In this document: positions 48,195 through 55,394 of the stretch, piece after piece
Position numbering within the stretch: position 1 is the stretch's first letter
How the letters are laid out: every line of letters begins with the position of its first letter
Assembly (NCBI GenBank): GCA_046328525.1
Contig: JAXLWK010000004.1
Location: forward strand, 496,001-560,000
Origin: JBDHWG01 sp046328525
GTDB lineage: Bacteria > Chloroflexota > Anaerolineae > Epilineales > JAHCIE01
Direction: 5' to 3'
DNA length: 64,000 nt
Notes under the pieces: model-generated
Seen by the model: the letters and a program-made list of their open reading frames with translations, nothing else
Database searches by the model: none
What the model was told of the DNA's origin: nothing
Translations under genes and position numbers: made by a program

Positions 48195-49094
48195 ATGAAC
48201 GAGATTACGCGGCCTGGGCGACGCTACCGACTGTATCTCGCCCTACTCCTGGGCCTCGCTCTAGCGCTTGTGCTGGCCGTCCCAGCGGCGCACACCGAGG
48301 CCCGCGCCCGCGACGCGGCCCTTCTGGCGAGCAACACAGCCACCCCGACCGCCACACCTCAAACCTGCCAATCCGGTGTCATCACAGTCAATATCCAGAA
48401 CTTCGCGTTCACGCCCGCCAGCGTGACGGTGTGCGCCGGCAGCCAGGTGAAGTGGACGAATGATGACTCGTTTCCGCATACGTCCACCGGCGACACAGGC
48501 GTCTGGGACAGCGGGACGATCAACGGCGGCGGGAGCTTCACTTTCCGCTTCGACACGCCCGGCGTCTACCCCTACCACTGCGCCATTCACACCCACATGA
48601 CCGGCTCCATCACCGTCGTCGAGCCGACAAGCGCCACCGCGACCCCGACAGACACCAGCACCCCCGCTCCCTCGCCCACAGCCGCCCAGGCCACCGTGAC
48701 CCCGACAGACACCAGCACCCCCGCTCCCTCGCCCACGCCGCCGCTGTCCAGCCCCACCCTAACACCTACGGCGACCCAGGCCTGCCAGTCCGGTGTCGTT
48801 ACGGTCAGCATCCAGAATTTCGCGTTCACGCCCGCCAGCGTGACGGTGTGCGCAGGCAGCCAGGTGAAGTGGACAAACAACGACCCGTTCCCGCATACGT
48901 CTACCAGCGACACCGTCGTCTGGGACAGCGGGACGCTCAACGGCGGTGACAGCTTCACCTTCCGCTTCGACACGCCGGGCGTCTACGCCTACCACTGCGC
49001 CATTCACACCCACATGCAGGGGACGATCACCGTAGTCGCCGGTCCGCCGTCCGCCTACTCGATCTACCTACCCCACATCGCGAGGGCGCAGTAG
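48195..49094 (+). CDS. Secreted double-cupredoxin protein
   Basis: A 299-residue exported protein. A signal or anchor helix covers residues 12-33. A first plastocyanin-like domain (about 57-142), a Thr/Pro/Ser linker (145-195) and a second, nearly identical domain (about 197-283) follow, and the protein ends YSIYLPHIARAQ. Each domain shows type-1 copper ligands: His in FPHTS, then Cys, His and Met in YHCAIHTHM. Two blue-copper centres could pass electrons outside the cell. The domains share long identical DNA runs, so the duplication is recent or kept alike by conversion. GAAGGGAGC lies upstream of the ATG. Confidence 0.92.
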   Translation: MNEITRPGRRYRLYLALLLGLALALVLAVPAAHTEARARDAALLASNTATPTATPQTCQSGVITVNIQNFAFTPASVTVCAGSQVKWTNDDSFPHTSTGDTGVWDSGTINGGGSFTFRFDTPGVYPYHCAIHTHMTGSITVVEPTSATATPTDTSTPAPSPTAAQATVTPTDTSTPAPSPTPPLSSPTLTPTATQACQSGVVTVSIQNFAFTPASVTVCAGSQVKWTNNDPFPHTSTSDTVVWDSGTLNGGDSFTFRFDTPGVYAYHCAIHTHMQGTITVVAGPPSAYSIYLPHIARAQ

Positions 49095-49166
49095 CCTTTG
49101 ACATTCTCCAGCCTGATGAGCATACTTGCTACGGTTCGGGGGGCCGACGAGGGGGCCATTGGGCTT

Positions 49167-49847
49167 ATGTTCCATTTCAGCGCGTACGAGTTCCAGGTTC
49201 CGCTGTCGCTTGAATTGATTGCCACATTCACCTGGGCGCTGAGCGGGGCGATTGTGGGCGTGCGCCAGGGCTTCGACGAAGTTGGCGTCTTCGTCATCGC
49301 CCTGGTCTCGGCCTTCGGCGGCGGTATCATTCGCGACGGGCTGTTCCTCAACCGCCCGCCCGTCGTCACCACCGAACCCATGTACCTGGCGATTGTGTCA
49401 GTGGCGGTGCTTGTGATCCTGCTCCTGGGCCGCTACATCTTGCGCATCAAGTACCTGGACAAGGTCATCGGCTACATTGACGCCATCGGCACACCGGCGT
49501 TCTGCATCGTCGGCCTGCAACTGGGTTTGGCCGCCCCGATCTCCCTGCCCGGCGTCCTCCTGCTCGGCATCATCAGCGGCGTCGGCGGCGGCATCCTGCG
49601 CGACATGATGACCATCCGCGTGCCAGCCCTGCTGCGCCCCGGCCAGTTCAGCACGTTCTACGTGTTCCTGGCCTGTCTGCTGTATCTGGGCCTGGCGCGG
49701 GCGTTCGGCGTCAACGCGACGTGGGCGGCGTGGCTCACCATTACCGCCTTCTTCATCGCCCGTGTCATCACGATCCAGCGCAACTGGAAAAGTGTCCCCG
49801 TCGCCACCTACGTGGTGGGTGGCGAGGAGGACAACATTCAGCAGTAA
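49167..49847 (+). CDS. TRIC/UPF0126-type membrane channel (YadS-like)
   Basis: A 226-residue protein with two repeats of the three-span TRIC unit. The first contains FTWALSGAIVGVRQGFDEVGVFVIALVSAFGGGIIRD; the second runs YIDAIGTPAFCIVGL to GIISGVGGGILRDMM. The paired GGG(I)xRD motifs are the pore signature. Bacterial members pass potassium or glycine. Start choice is uncertain: ATG 49167, ATG 49116 and TTG 49098 are all in frame, none with a good ribosome site. The first matches the usual N terminus. It begins soon after the cupredoxin gene. Confidence 0.88.
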   Translation: MFHFSAYEFQVPLSLELIATFTWALSGAIVGVRQGFDEVGVFVIALVSAFGGGIIRDGLFLNRPPVVTTEPMYLAIVSVAVLVILLLGRYILRIKYLDKVIGYIDAIGTPAFCIVGLQLGLAAPISLPGVLLLGIISGVGGGILRDMMTIRVPALLRPGQFSTFYVFLACLLYLGLARAFGVNATWAAWLTITAFFIARVITIQRNWKSVPVATYVVGGEEDNIQQ

Positions 49848-49912
49848 CGCAAGCTCATCTCGCTCGTTCCCCGCCTCCTCGCCTGATTCGGTCATTGGGA
49901 CAGACAGTCTCC

Positions 49913-49941
49913 TTTACGCGCGCCGCCCCTGGGTGTACAAT
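49913..49941 (+). promoter_or_regulatory. Promoter of the first fibre-like gene
   Basis: TTTACG at 49913-49918, 17 bases, then TACAAT at 49936-49941 preceded by GTG. The predicted start is about 45 bases before the ATG at 49995. Confidence 0.5.
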
Positions 49942-49994
49942 CAGCGCCCTCTCTTTATCACCGGATGCGCCCCGCTATCAGAAGGAGAACAGGT

Positions 49995-51998
49995 ATGCGA
50001 CAGCGCGTGTGGCTCAGCGTCGTCCTTTCTCTCGCCGTGCTCCTCATCCTGGGCGGTGTGGCTGCGGCCGCCGGCCCCCAACCCGACTCGGTGAACGTCG
50101 TTCCGTCCCCGGTGCCCAACATCTTCACGTTCCAGGGGCACATTCAGCAGAACGGCTCCCCGGTCAACGGCACGTGCGACCTCCAGTTCACCCTCTACAA
50201 CGCCGACATTGGCGGCGCCGATATCGGTGGCGGGCCGCAGACCTCCCTCGGCCAGGCGGTGAGCAATGGGCTGTTCACCATCAACCTCCCCTGGGGCGAC
50301 AGTTTCACCGGCGACGACCGCTGGGTCGAGACGGCGGTGCGCTGCCCGGACGGGGCGGGAAGCTACACGACCCTCGCGCCGCGCCAGCACATCACCGCCG
50401 CGCCCTACGCCTTCGGCCTACGCCTCCCGTTCACCGGCGCCTTCTCCAGTAGCAACGCCCTTTTCTTCCTGACCAACGGGGGGACCGGCGGGGCCGCCTC
50501 CCTCTCGGCCGCCAGCGCCGCGACGCAGCCGGCGCTCATCGTCACCACCGACTCGACCGAGTCCAGCGCCATCTATGGCGAGGTAACAACGACATCGGCC
50601 GGCGACGGACAGGCTGCGATCTCTGGCGTCAACAAGAGCACCACCAGTCTGGGCATCGGCGTGTCAGGCACGCAAAACGGCGGCGGCTGGGGTGTGTACG
50701 GCTACACGCCCAGCGGCATCGGCGTTTACGGCTCGACCAGCAGCGGCAGCGGTGTCTACGGCGGCGCTCAGACAGGAACGGGAGTTGTCGGCTCATCGAA
50801 CGCGGCCGTCGGCGTCTTCGGCCAGTCGGCCAGCGGCAAGGGCGTCTATGGCACCCACTCCGCGACGACCGGCGTCGAGCCGGGCGTGCTTGGCGACACA
50901 AGCTCGACAGACGGCGGCGCCGTCGGCGTCCTGGGCTATGTGACATCCACCTCGCCCGGCCCGAACTCGGTCGCCGTCAAGGGCGTCAACAGCGGCACGG
51001 GCTTCTTCGGCATCGGCGTCCAGGGGAGCCAGGGCGGCTCCGGCTGGGGCGTTTATGGTCAGACCCCCAGCGGCCGCGGCGTCTACGGTAGCTCGACAAG
51101 TGGTGTTGGCGTCTATGGGGACTCGACCAGCAGCTCCGGCGTGTACGGCTTTTCCAGCAGCGCCAACGGTGTCTACGGCGAGTCGTCCACCGGCAGTGGC
51201 GTCTACGGCATCCACGACTCTACCAGCGGTACCACAGCGGCCATCCTCGGCGAGAGCAGCTCTCAGGACGGCGGCGCGATTGGCGTGGAAGGCCACATCA
51301 CCTCCACGTCGCCCGGCGGGAACTCAGCGGCCGTCAAGGGCATCAATGAAGGCACGGGCGGGCTCGGCATCGGTGTCTGGGGCTCGCAGAATGGCGGCGG
51401 CTACGGCGTCGAAGGCTCGTCGGTCTCGGGCCGCGGCGTCTACGGCTCATCCAGCAGTGGCGCCGGCGTCTACGGCTACTCCTCAACCGGCAAGGCCGGC
51501 TACTTCCTGGGCGATGTCCAGGTCACTGGCACGCTTTCCAAAGGCGGCGGCTCTTTCAAGATCGACGACCCCCTCGACCCCGCCAACAAATACCTCTACC
51601 ACTCCTTCGTCGAGAGCAATGACATGAAGAACGTCTACGACGGCGTCGTCACTACCAACGCCCAGGGTTTTGCGACTGTCACTCTCCCCGACTGGTTCCA
51701 GGCTCTCAACCGCGACTTCCGCTACCAGCTCACCATCGTCGGCAAGGAGTGGGCGCAGGCCCGCGTCGAGGAGGAGATCGCCGACAACAAGTTCGTCATC
51801 CGCACCGACAAGCCCAACGTCAAGGTCTCCTGGCTGGTCACGGGCATCCGCCAGGACGCGTTCGCCAACGCCCACCGCATCCCGGTCGAGGAGGAGAAGC
51901 CTGCCGCGGAGCGGGGCAAGTACCTCTACCCGAAGGAGCAGGGCCAGCCGGCCTCCCTCGGCATCGACCGGCCCGAGCCGACGGCCGCCCAACCGTGA
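49995..51998 (+). CDS. Large secreted fibre-like repeat protein, paralogue 1
   Basis: A 667-residue exported protein. A signal peptide covers 1-25. The N-terminal domain (about 35-145, NIFTFQGHIQQNGSPVNGTCDLQFTLYN) resembles domains of phage-tail-like fibres. The middle (about 170-510) consists of GVYGxSxSG repeats nested in three larger units of about 130-150 residues, each with GWGVYG/GYGVEG and STSPGxNSxAVKG. The C-terminal domain (about 520-655, DPLDPANKYLYHSFVESNDM) is shared with other bacterial fibre proteins of unknown role. It is likely a trimeric surface filament. AAGGAG marks the start. A close paralogue is encoded at 52904. Confidence 0.85.
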   Translation: MRQRVWLSVVLSLAVLLILGGVAAAAGPQPDSVNVVPSPVPNIFTFQGHIQQNGSPVNGTCDLQFTLYNADIGGADIGGGPQTSLGQAVSNGLFTINLPWGDSFTGDDRWVETAVRCPDGAGSYTTLAPRQHITAAPYAFGLRLPFTGAFSSSNALFFLTNGGTGGAASLSAASAATQPALIVTTDSTESSAIYGEVTTTSAGDGQAAISGVNKSTTSLGIGVSGTQNGGGWGVYGYTPSGIGVYGSTSSGSGVYGGAQTGTGVVGSSNAAVGVFGQSASGKGVYGTHSATTGVEPGVLGDTSSTDGGAVGVLGYVTSTSPGPNSVAVKGVNSGTGFFGIGVQGSQGGSGWGVYGQTPSGRGVYGSSTSGVGVYGDSTSSSGVYGFSSSANGVYGESSTGSGVYGIHDSTSGTTAAILGESSSQDGGAIGVEGHITSTSPGGNSAAVKGINEGTGGLGIGVWGSQNGGGYGVEGSSVSGRGVYGSSSSGAGVYGYSSTGKAGYFLGDVQVTGTLSKGGGSFKIDDPLDPANKYLYHSFVESNDMKNVYDGVVTTNAQGFATVTLPDWFQALNRDFRYQLTIVGKEWAQARVEEEIADNKFVIRTDKPNVKVSWLVTGIRQDAFANAHRIPVEEEKPAAERGKYLYPKEQGQPASLGIDRPEPTAAQP

Positions 51999-52032
51999 GC
52001 GCCTCTGAAGTCACCCTGAAAGGAGACGCTCC

Positions 52033-52797
52033 ATGAAACGCATCCTCAGGCTCCTACGCAACCGGCGCCGCCGCACCCTCGCGGCGCTGACGGTCCTGCT
52101 CGTGCTCCTGCTCATCGCCGTCTCCGCCGTCGTCGCCCAGACCGGCGGCGGCTACGACCTGTCCTGGTGGAACATCGCCGGCGGCGGGACGACCTTCAGC
52201 AGCGGCGGAACGTACACGCTCGGCAGCACGATTGGCCAGGCCGACGCCGGCACGGCAAGCGGCGGCGCCTACACGATGACGAGCGGCTTCTGGGGCGGCG
52301 TCCTCTCGGCACCGCCGACGAACACGCCGACCCCGACATCGACTACGACCACGACGGCCACCGCTACCGCATCGCCGACGCAGACACCGGTCCCGTCGTC
52401 GACACCGACGAACACGCCGACCAACACAGCGACGAACGCACCGACGTCGACGCCGACCAATACGCCGACGTCAACCCTCACCCCCAGCCCTTCTCCCACA
52501 GTGAGCGAGGGGAGCCTTACTCCGACGGTGACGCCGACGCCCTCGCCGACAAACACAGCGGTCCCAGTGCGGACCGCGACGACCACCGCAACGGCATCCC
52601 TCACCCCCAGCCCCTCTCCCACAGGGGGCGAGGGGAGCCTGACGCCGACGCCCTCGCCGACCAGCACAACGGTCCCACTGGCGACAGCAACTTCTACCGC
52701 CACGTTGACACCGACGGCCACGCGCACGGCGACACCGACCGCCACCGCCACGCCGAGCTTTACCGTCTATCTACCGCTCATCGCACAAGCCCAGTAA
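52033..52797 (+). CDS. Secreted Thr/Pro-rich surface protein with YLPLI tail
   Basis: A 254-residue exported protein. A signal covers residues 1-36. A short domain (about 38-90) reads YDLSWWNIAGGGTTFSSGG, then GTIGQADAGTASGG-like text and FWGG, a pattern repeated in many bacterial surface proteins. A Thr/Pro linker runs to about residue 243, and the end is FTVYLPLIAQAQ. Two linker segments, LTPSPSPTVSEGSLTP and LTPSPSPTGGEGSLTP, are translated copies of repeat family D. It sits between the two fibre paralogues, in the same direction, with AAGGAG upstream. Confidence 0.85.
   Translation: MKRILRLLRNRRRRTLAALTVLLVLLLIAVSAVVAQTGGGYDLSWWNIAGGGTTFSSGGTYTLGSTIGQADAGTASGGAYTMTSGFWGGVLSAPPTNTPTPTSTTTTTATATASPTQTPVPSSTPTNTPTNTATNAPTSTPTNTPTSTLTPSPSPTVSEGSLTPTVTPTPSPTNTAVPVRTATTTATASLTPSPSPTGGEGSLTPTPSPTSTTVPLATATSTATLTPTATRTATPTATATPSFTVYLPLIAQAQ
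52475..52640. repeat. Two family D repeats inside the coding sequence
   Basis: CCCTCACCCCCAGCCC followed by TTCTCCC or CTCTCCC, a short loop, and GAGGGGAGCC at 52475-52516 and 52598-52640. They keep the reading frame and encode Leu-Thr-Pro-Ser-Pro-Ser-Pro-Thr peptides. Confidence 0.85.
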
Positions 52798-52830
52798 AGG
52801 GAGGCCCTCACAAAGCACCTCTCATGATCC

Positions 52831-52861
52831 AGTCGCCCGGGGCAGCAAGCTCCGGGCGACT
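52831..52861. terminator. Hairpin between surface protein genes
   Basis: AGTCGCCCGG and CCGGGCGACT form a perfect 10-base stem with an 11-base loop. No T run follows on either strand, so it may slow or stabilise transcripts rather than end them. Confidence 0.5.
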
Positions 52862-52903
52862 CTCCTCGCCCCAAGAACACAGCGACTCATAAGGAGCACA
52901 CCG

Positions 52904-54613
52904 ATGCGACAGCGTGCATGGGTCGGCGTCATTCTCTCGCTCAGCGTCCTTCTCGTCCTGGGGCAAGCGGCCAACGCCGCCGACCCTCGCCCCGACGCGC
53001 TGGACGTCGTAGCCGCCCCGGTCCCCAACATCTTCACGTTCCAGGGTCAGATTAAGCAGAGCGGATCCCCGGTCAGCGGCGCGTGTGACCTCCGCTTCAC
53101 GCTCTACAATGACGCCACCGCCGGCTCCGATGTTGGCGGCGGCCCGCAGACCTTCGCGAGCCAGACGGTGGCCAACGGCCTGTTCACCGTCGGCCTCCCG
53201 TGGGGCGACAGCTTCACCGGCGACGACCGCTGGGTCGAGATGGCGGTGCGCTGCCCGGCCGGCGCGGGGAGCTACACCACCCTGGCGCCGCGCCAGCACG
53301 TCACCGCCGCGCCCTACGCCTTCGGACTGCGTCTCCCGTACAGCGGCAAGTTCGCTAGCAGCGGCGATCTGTTCAGCGTGACGAACAGCGGCGTCGGCTC
53401 GGCCGGCCACTTCGTGATGACCAACCCGAATGCGACGGACCACGCGGCGCTGGTCGGCGAGAGCATCGCCGGCGATGGCATTGACGGTATCAGCACCAAT
53501 AGTTTTGGCGTCTACGGCGAGTCCGCCACGGTCGCGGGGATATATGGCAAAACCAGCTCCGCTGACAACGGCGGCGTGGTCGGCGTCAACTCGGCCAACG
53601 GGCCCGGCGTCGAGGGGTACACCGGCCAGGGCATTGGCGTGCATGGGCAAGCCGACGCGGGCTACGGTGTCCGCGGTGACTCGAGCGGCGGCATCGGCGT
53701 CCGCGGCGCCGGCTTCACCTACGGGGTGTACGGACTCTCCACCAGCAACACCGGCGTCCGCGGCCACTCCACCAGCGGCCATGGTGTCGACGGTGACTCG
53801 GACAGCGGCGTCGGCGTTTTCGGCTCCTCCAACAAACTCGTTGGCGTTTACGGCGAGGGCGGCTTGAAAGGCGTCTACGGCACCTCCAGCAGCGGCTATG
53901 GCGTCTACGGCGACTCAAGCAGCGCCGACGGCGTCCACGGCTATTCTAGCAGCGGCGATGGCGTTTCCGGCTTTTCGACCACCAGCAACGGTGTGAGCGG
54001 ACTTGCAAACGACAAGGCGGGTGTCAGGGGAGATGCCGCCAGCGGCCAGGGAATCCTCGGCTACGCCAGCAGCGGCATTGGTGTCTACGGCCAGTCCGGC
54101 ACGGGGCTGGCCGGGCGCTTCGTCGGCAACGTCCAGATCACGGGGACGCTGTCCAAGGGCGGCGGCTCGTTCAAGATTGACCACCCCCTCGACCCCACCA
54201 ACAAGTACCTCTACCACTCCTTCGTCGAGAGCAATGACATGCTGGACATCTACAACGGTGTCGTCACCACGGACGCTCAAGGCTTCGCCACAGTTACCCT
54301 GCCCAACTGGTTCCAGGCCCTCAACCGCGACTTCCGCTACCAGCTCACCATCGTCGGCAAGGAGTGGGCGCAGGCGCGCATCGAGGAGGAGATCGCCGAC
54401 AACAAGTTCGTCATCCGCACCGACAAGCCCAACGTCAAGGTCTCCTGGTTGGTGACCGGCATTCGCCAGGACGCCTTCGCCAACGCCCACCGCATCCCGG
54501 TCGAGGAGGACAAGCCGTCGGCGGAGCGGGGCAAGTACCTCTACCCCAAGGAGCACGGCCAGCCGGCCTCCCTCGGCATTGATCAGCTCCATCTGCCGCC
54601 CGTCCAACGGTGA
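52904..54613 (+). CDS. Large secreted fibre-like repeat protein, paralogue 2
   Basis: A 569-residue paralogue of the protein encoded at 49995. It has the same signal (MRQRAWVGVILSLSVLLVLG), N-terminal domain (FTFQGQIKQSGSPVSGACDLRFTLYN), GVYG/GVRG/GVHG repeat middle and C-terminal domain (DHPLDPTNKYLYHSFVESNDM). The middle is about 100 residues shorter and lacks the large STSPG super-repeats. The C-terminal DNA is nearly identical to that of paralogue 1 for about 250 bases, pointing to recent duplication or gene conversion. AAGGAG precedes the ATG. Confidence 0.85.
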   Translation: MRQRAWVGVILSLSVLLVLGQAANAADPRPDALDVVAAPVPNIFTFQGQIKQSGSPVSGACDLRFTLYNDATAGSDVGGGPQTFASQTVANGLFTVGLPWGDSFTGDDRWVEMAVRCPAGAGSYTTLAPRQHVTAAPYAFGLRLPYSGKFASSGDLFSVTNSGVGSAGHFVMTNPNATDHAALVGESIAGDGIDGISTNSFGVYGESATVAGIYGKTSSADNGGVVGVNSANGPGVEGYTGQGIGVHGQADAGYGVRGDSSGGIGVRGAGFTYGVYGLSTSNTGVRGHSTSGHGVDGDSDSGVGVFGSSNKLVGVYGEGGLKGVYGTSSSGYGVYGDSSSADGVHGYSSSGDGVSGFSTTSNGVSGLANDKAGVRGDAASGQGILGYASSGIGVYGQSGTGLAGRFVGNVQITGTLSKGGGSFKIDHPLDPTNKYLYHSFVESNDMLDIYNGVVTTDAQGFATVTLPNWFQALNRDFRYQLTIVGKEWAQARIEEEIADNKFVIRTDKPNVKVSWLVTGIRQDAFANAHRIPVEEDKPSAERGKYLYPKEHGQPASLGIDQLHLPPVQR

Positions 54614-54619
54614 GAGCGA

Positions 54620-54690
54620 GTCATTGCGAGGAGGTCGGCTACCGCGGGTGCGGGAGATTGCTTCGCCCGTGGGGAAGCAATCTCCCGCAG
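54620..54690. repeat. Repeat family B, copy 5 (truncated)
   Basis: GTCATTGCGAG followed by GGAGATTGCTTCG and GAAGCAATCTCC; the closing CTCGCAATGAC is missing. It lies just after the second fibre gene. Confidence 0.75.
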
Positions 54691-54774
54691 TCCAGATCCC
54701 TCCTGTCGTCGGGGTGACATTCGAAAGTATCCGGTCTCCGATAGGCCGAATCTGGACATGGTGGTTTCGCGTTG

Positions 54775-54804
54775 AGCCGCCCCGGTGTTGTCACCGGGGC
54801 GGCT
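54775..54804. terminator. Strong hairpin before the Fur-type gene
   Basis: A perfect 13-base stem, AGCCGCCCCGGTG with CACCGGGGCGGCT, around a four-base loop, ending seven bases before the -35 of the next promoter. It lacks a T run but probably insulates the Fur-type promoter from the fibre transcripts. Confidence 0.6.
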
Positions 54805-54810
54805 GCGCTA

Positions 54811-54855
54811 TTGACATCCGTCCCATACGCCTGTATAATTAAGAATGATTATTAA
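54811..54855 (+). promoter_or_regulatory. Consensus promoter with Fur/PerR-like operator
   Basis: TTGACA (54811-54816), exactly 17 bases, then TATAAT (54834-54839): a perfect housekeeping promoter. Overlapping its end, TTAAGAAT-G-ATTATTAA (54839-54855) is an 8-1-8 inverted repeat with one mismatch, very close to a PerR box. The repressor encoded downstream would sit on the start site. Confidence 0.85.
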
Positions 54856-54908
54856 GTAGTTTTGATTGTTGCTCGCTCTTGATTTGCGGCGAGGGCAAGG
54901 CAATTGCG

Positions 54909-55376
54909 ATGGATGTCACTTCGGTGGTGGAGCGCATGCGCGCCCAGGGATACAAGCTAACACCGCAACGCCTGGCGATTGTCGAGGCGCTGGCGGTGAG
55001 CCGCGCCCACCCGACGGCGGCCGAGCTGTACGAGCAGGTGCGGCCGCGCTACCCGATGCTGGGCCTGGCGACCGTATACAAGACGCTGGAGATGCTGCGC
55101 GACATGGGCGAGGTGGTGGAGACCGGCTTCGGCAGCGGCGGCGCTCGCTTTGAGGCCAACCTCCAGCCCCACATCAACCTTGTCTGCCAGATCTGCGGCC
55201 AGGTAATGGACATTCACCCGGTGATGGACGATCCGGACGGGCCGGACGAAACCACCGGCCTGAGCATTCCGTGGGTCGAGGACGCCGCCGCCGAGACCGG
55301 GTTTGATCTGCGCGGCGGCCACATCGAGTTTTTCGGCGTCTGCGCCGCCTGCCGCGCGAAGATGTCGAGTTCATAG
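54909..55376 (+). CDS. Fur/PerR family metal-dependent repressor
   Basis: A 155-residue Fur-superfamily regulator. The winged helix covers about 10-85 (YKLTPQRLAIVEAL, ATVYKTLEML), followed by the dimer domain. Structural zinc cysteines are CQIC near 96-99 and CAAC near 146-149. The sensing region reads PHINLVC, with Asn where PerR has its second His, so the metal sensed cannot be fixed. An acidic insertion lies near 108-125. The ATG at 54909 was chosen by comparison with the family. It is followed 18 bases later by a metal-efflux ATPase gene, its obvious target. Confidence 0.9.
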   Translation: MDVTSVVERMRAQGYKLTPQRLAIVEALAVSRAHPTAAELYEQVRPRYPMLGLATVYKTLEMLRDMGEVVETGFGSGGARFEANLQPHINLVCQICGQVMDIHPVMDDPDGPDETTGLSIPWVEDAAAETGFDLRGGHIEFFGVCAACRAKMSSS

Positions 55377-55394
55377 CGACTGAGGAGAGTCAGC

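Noticed and set aside
22258..54690. Repeat B copies as a CRISPR array
   Set aside because: Copies are palindromic, scattered and not separated by uniform spacers, and no cas genes are present.
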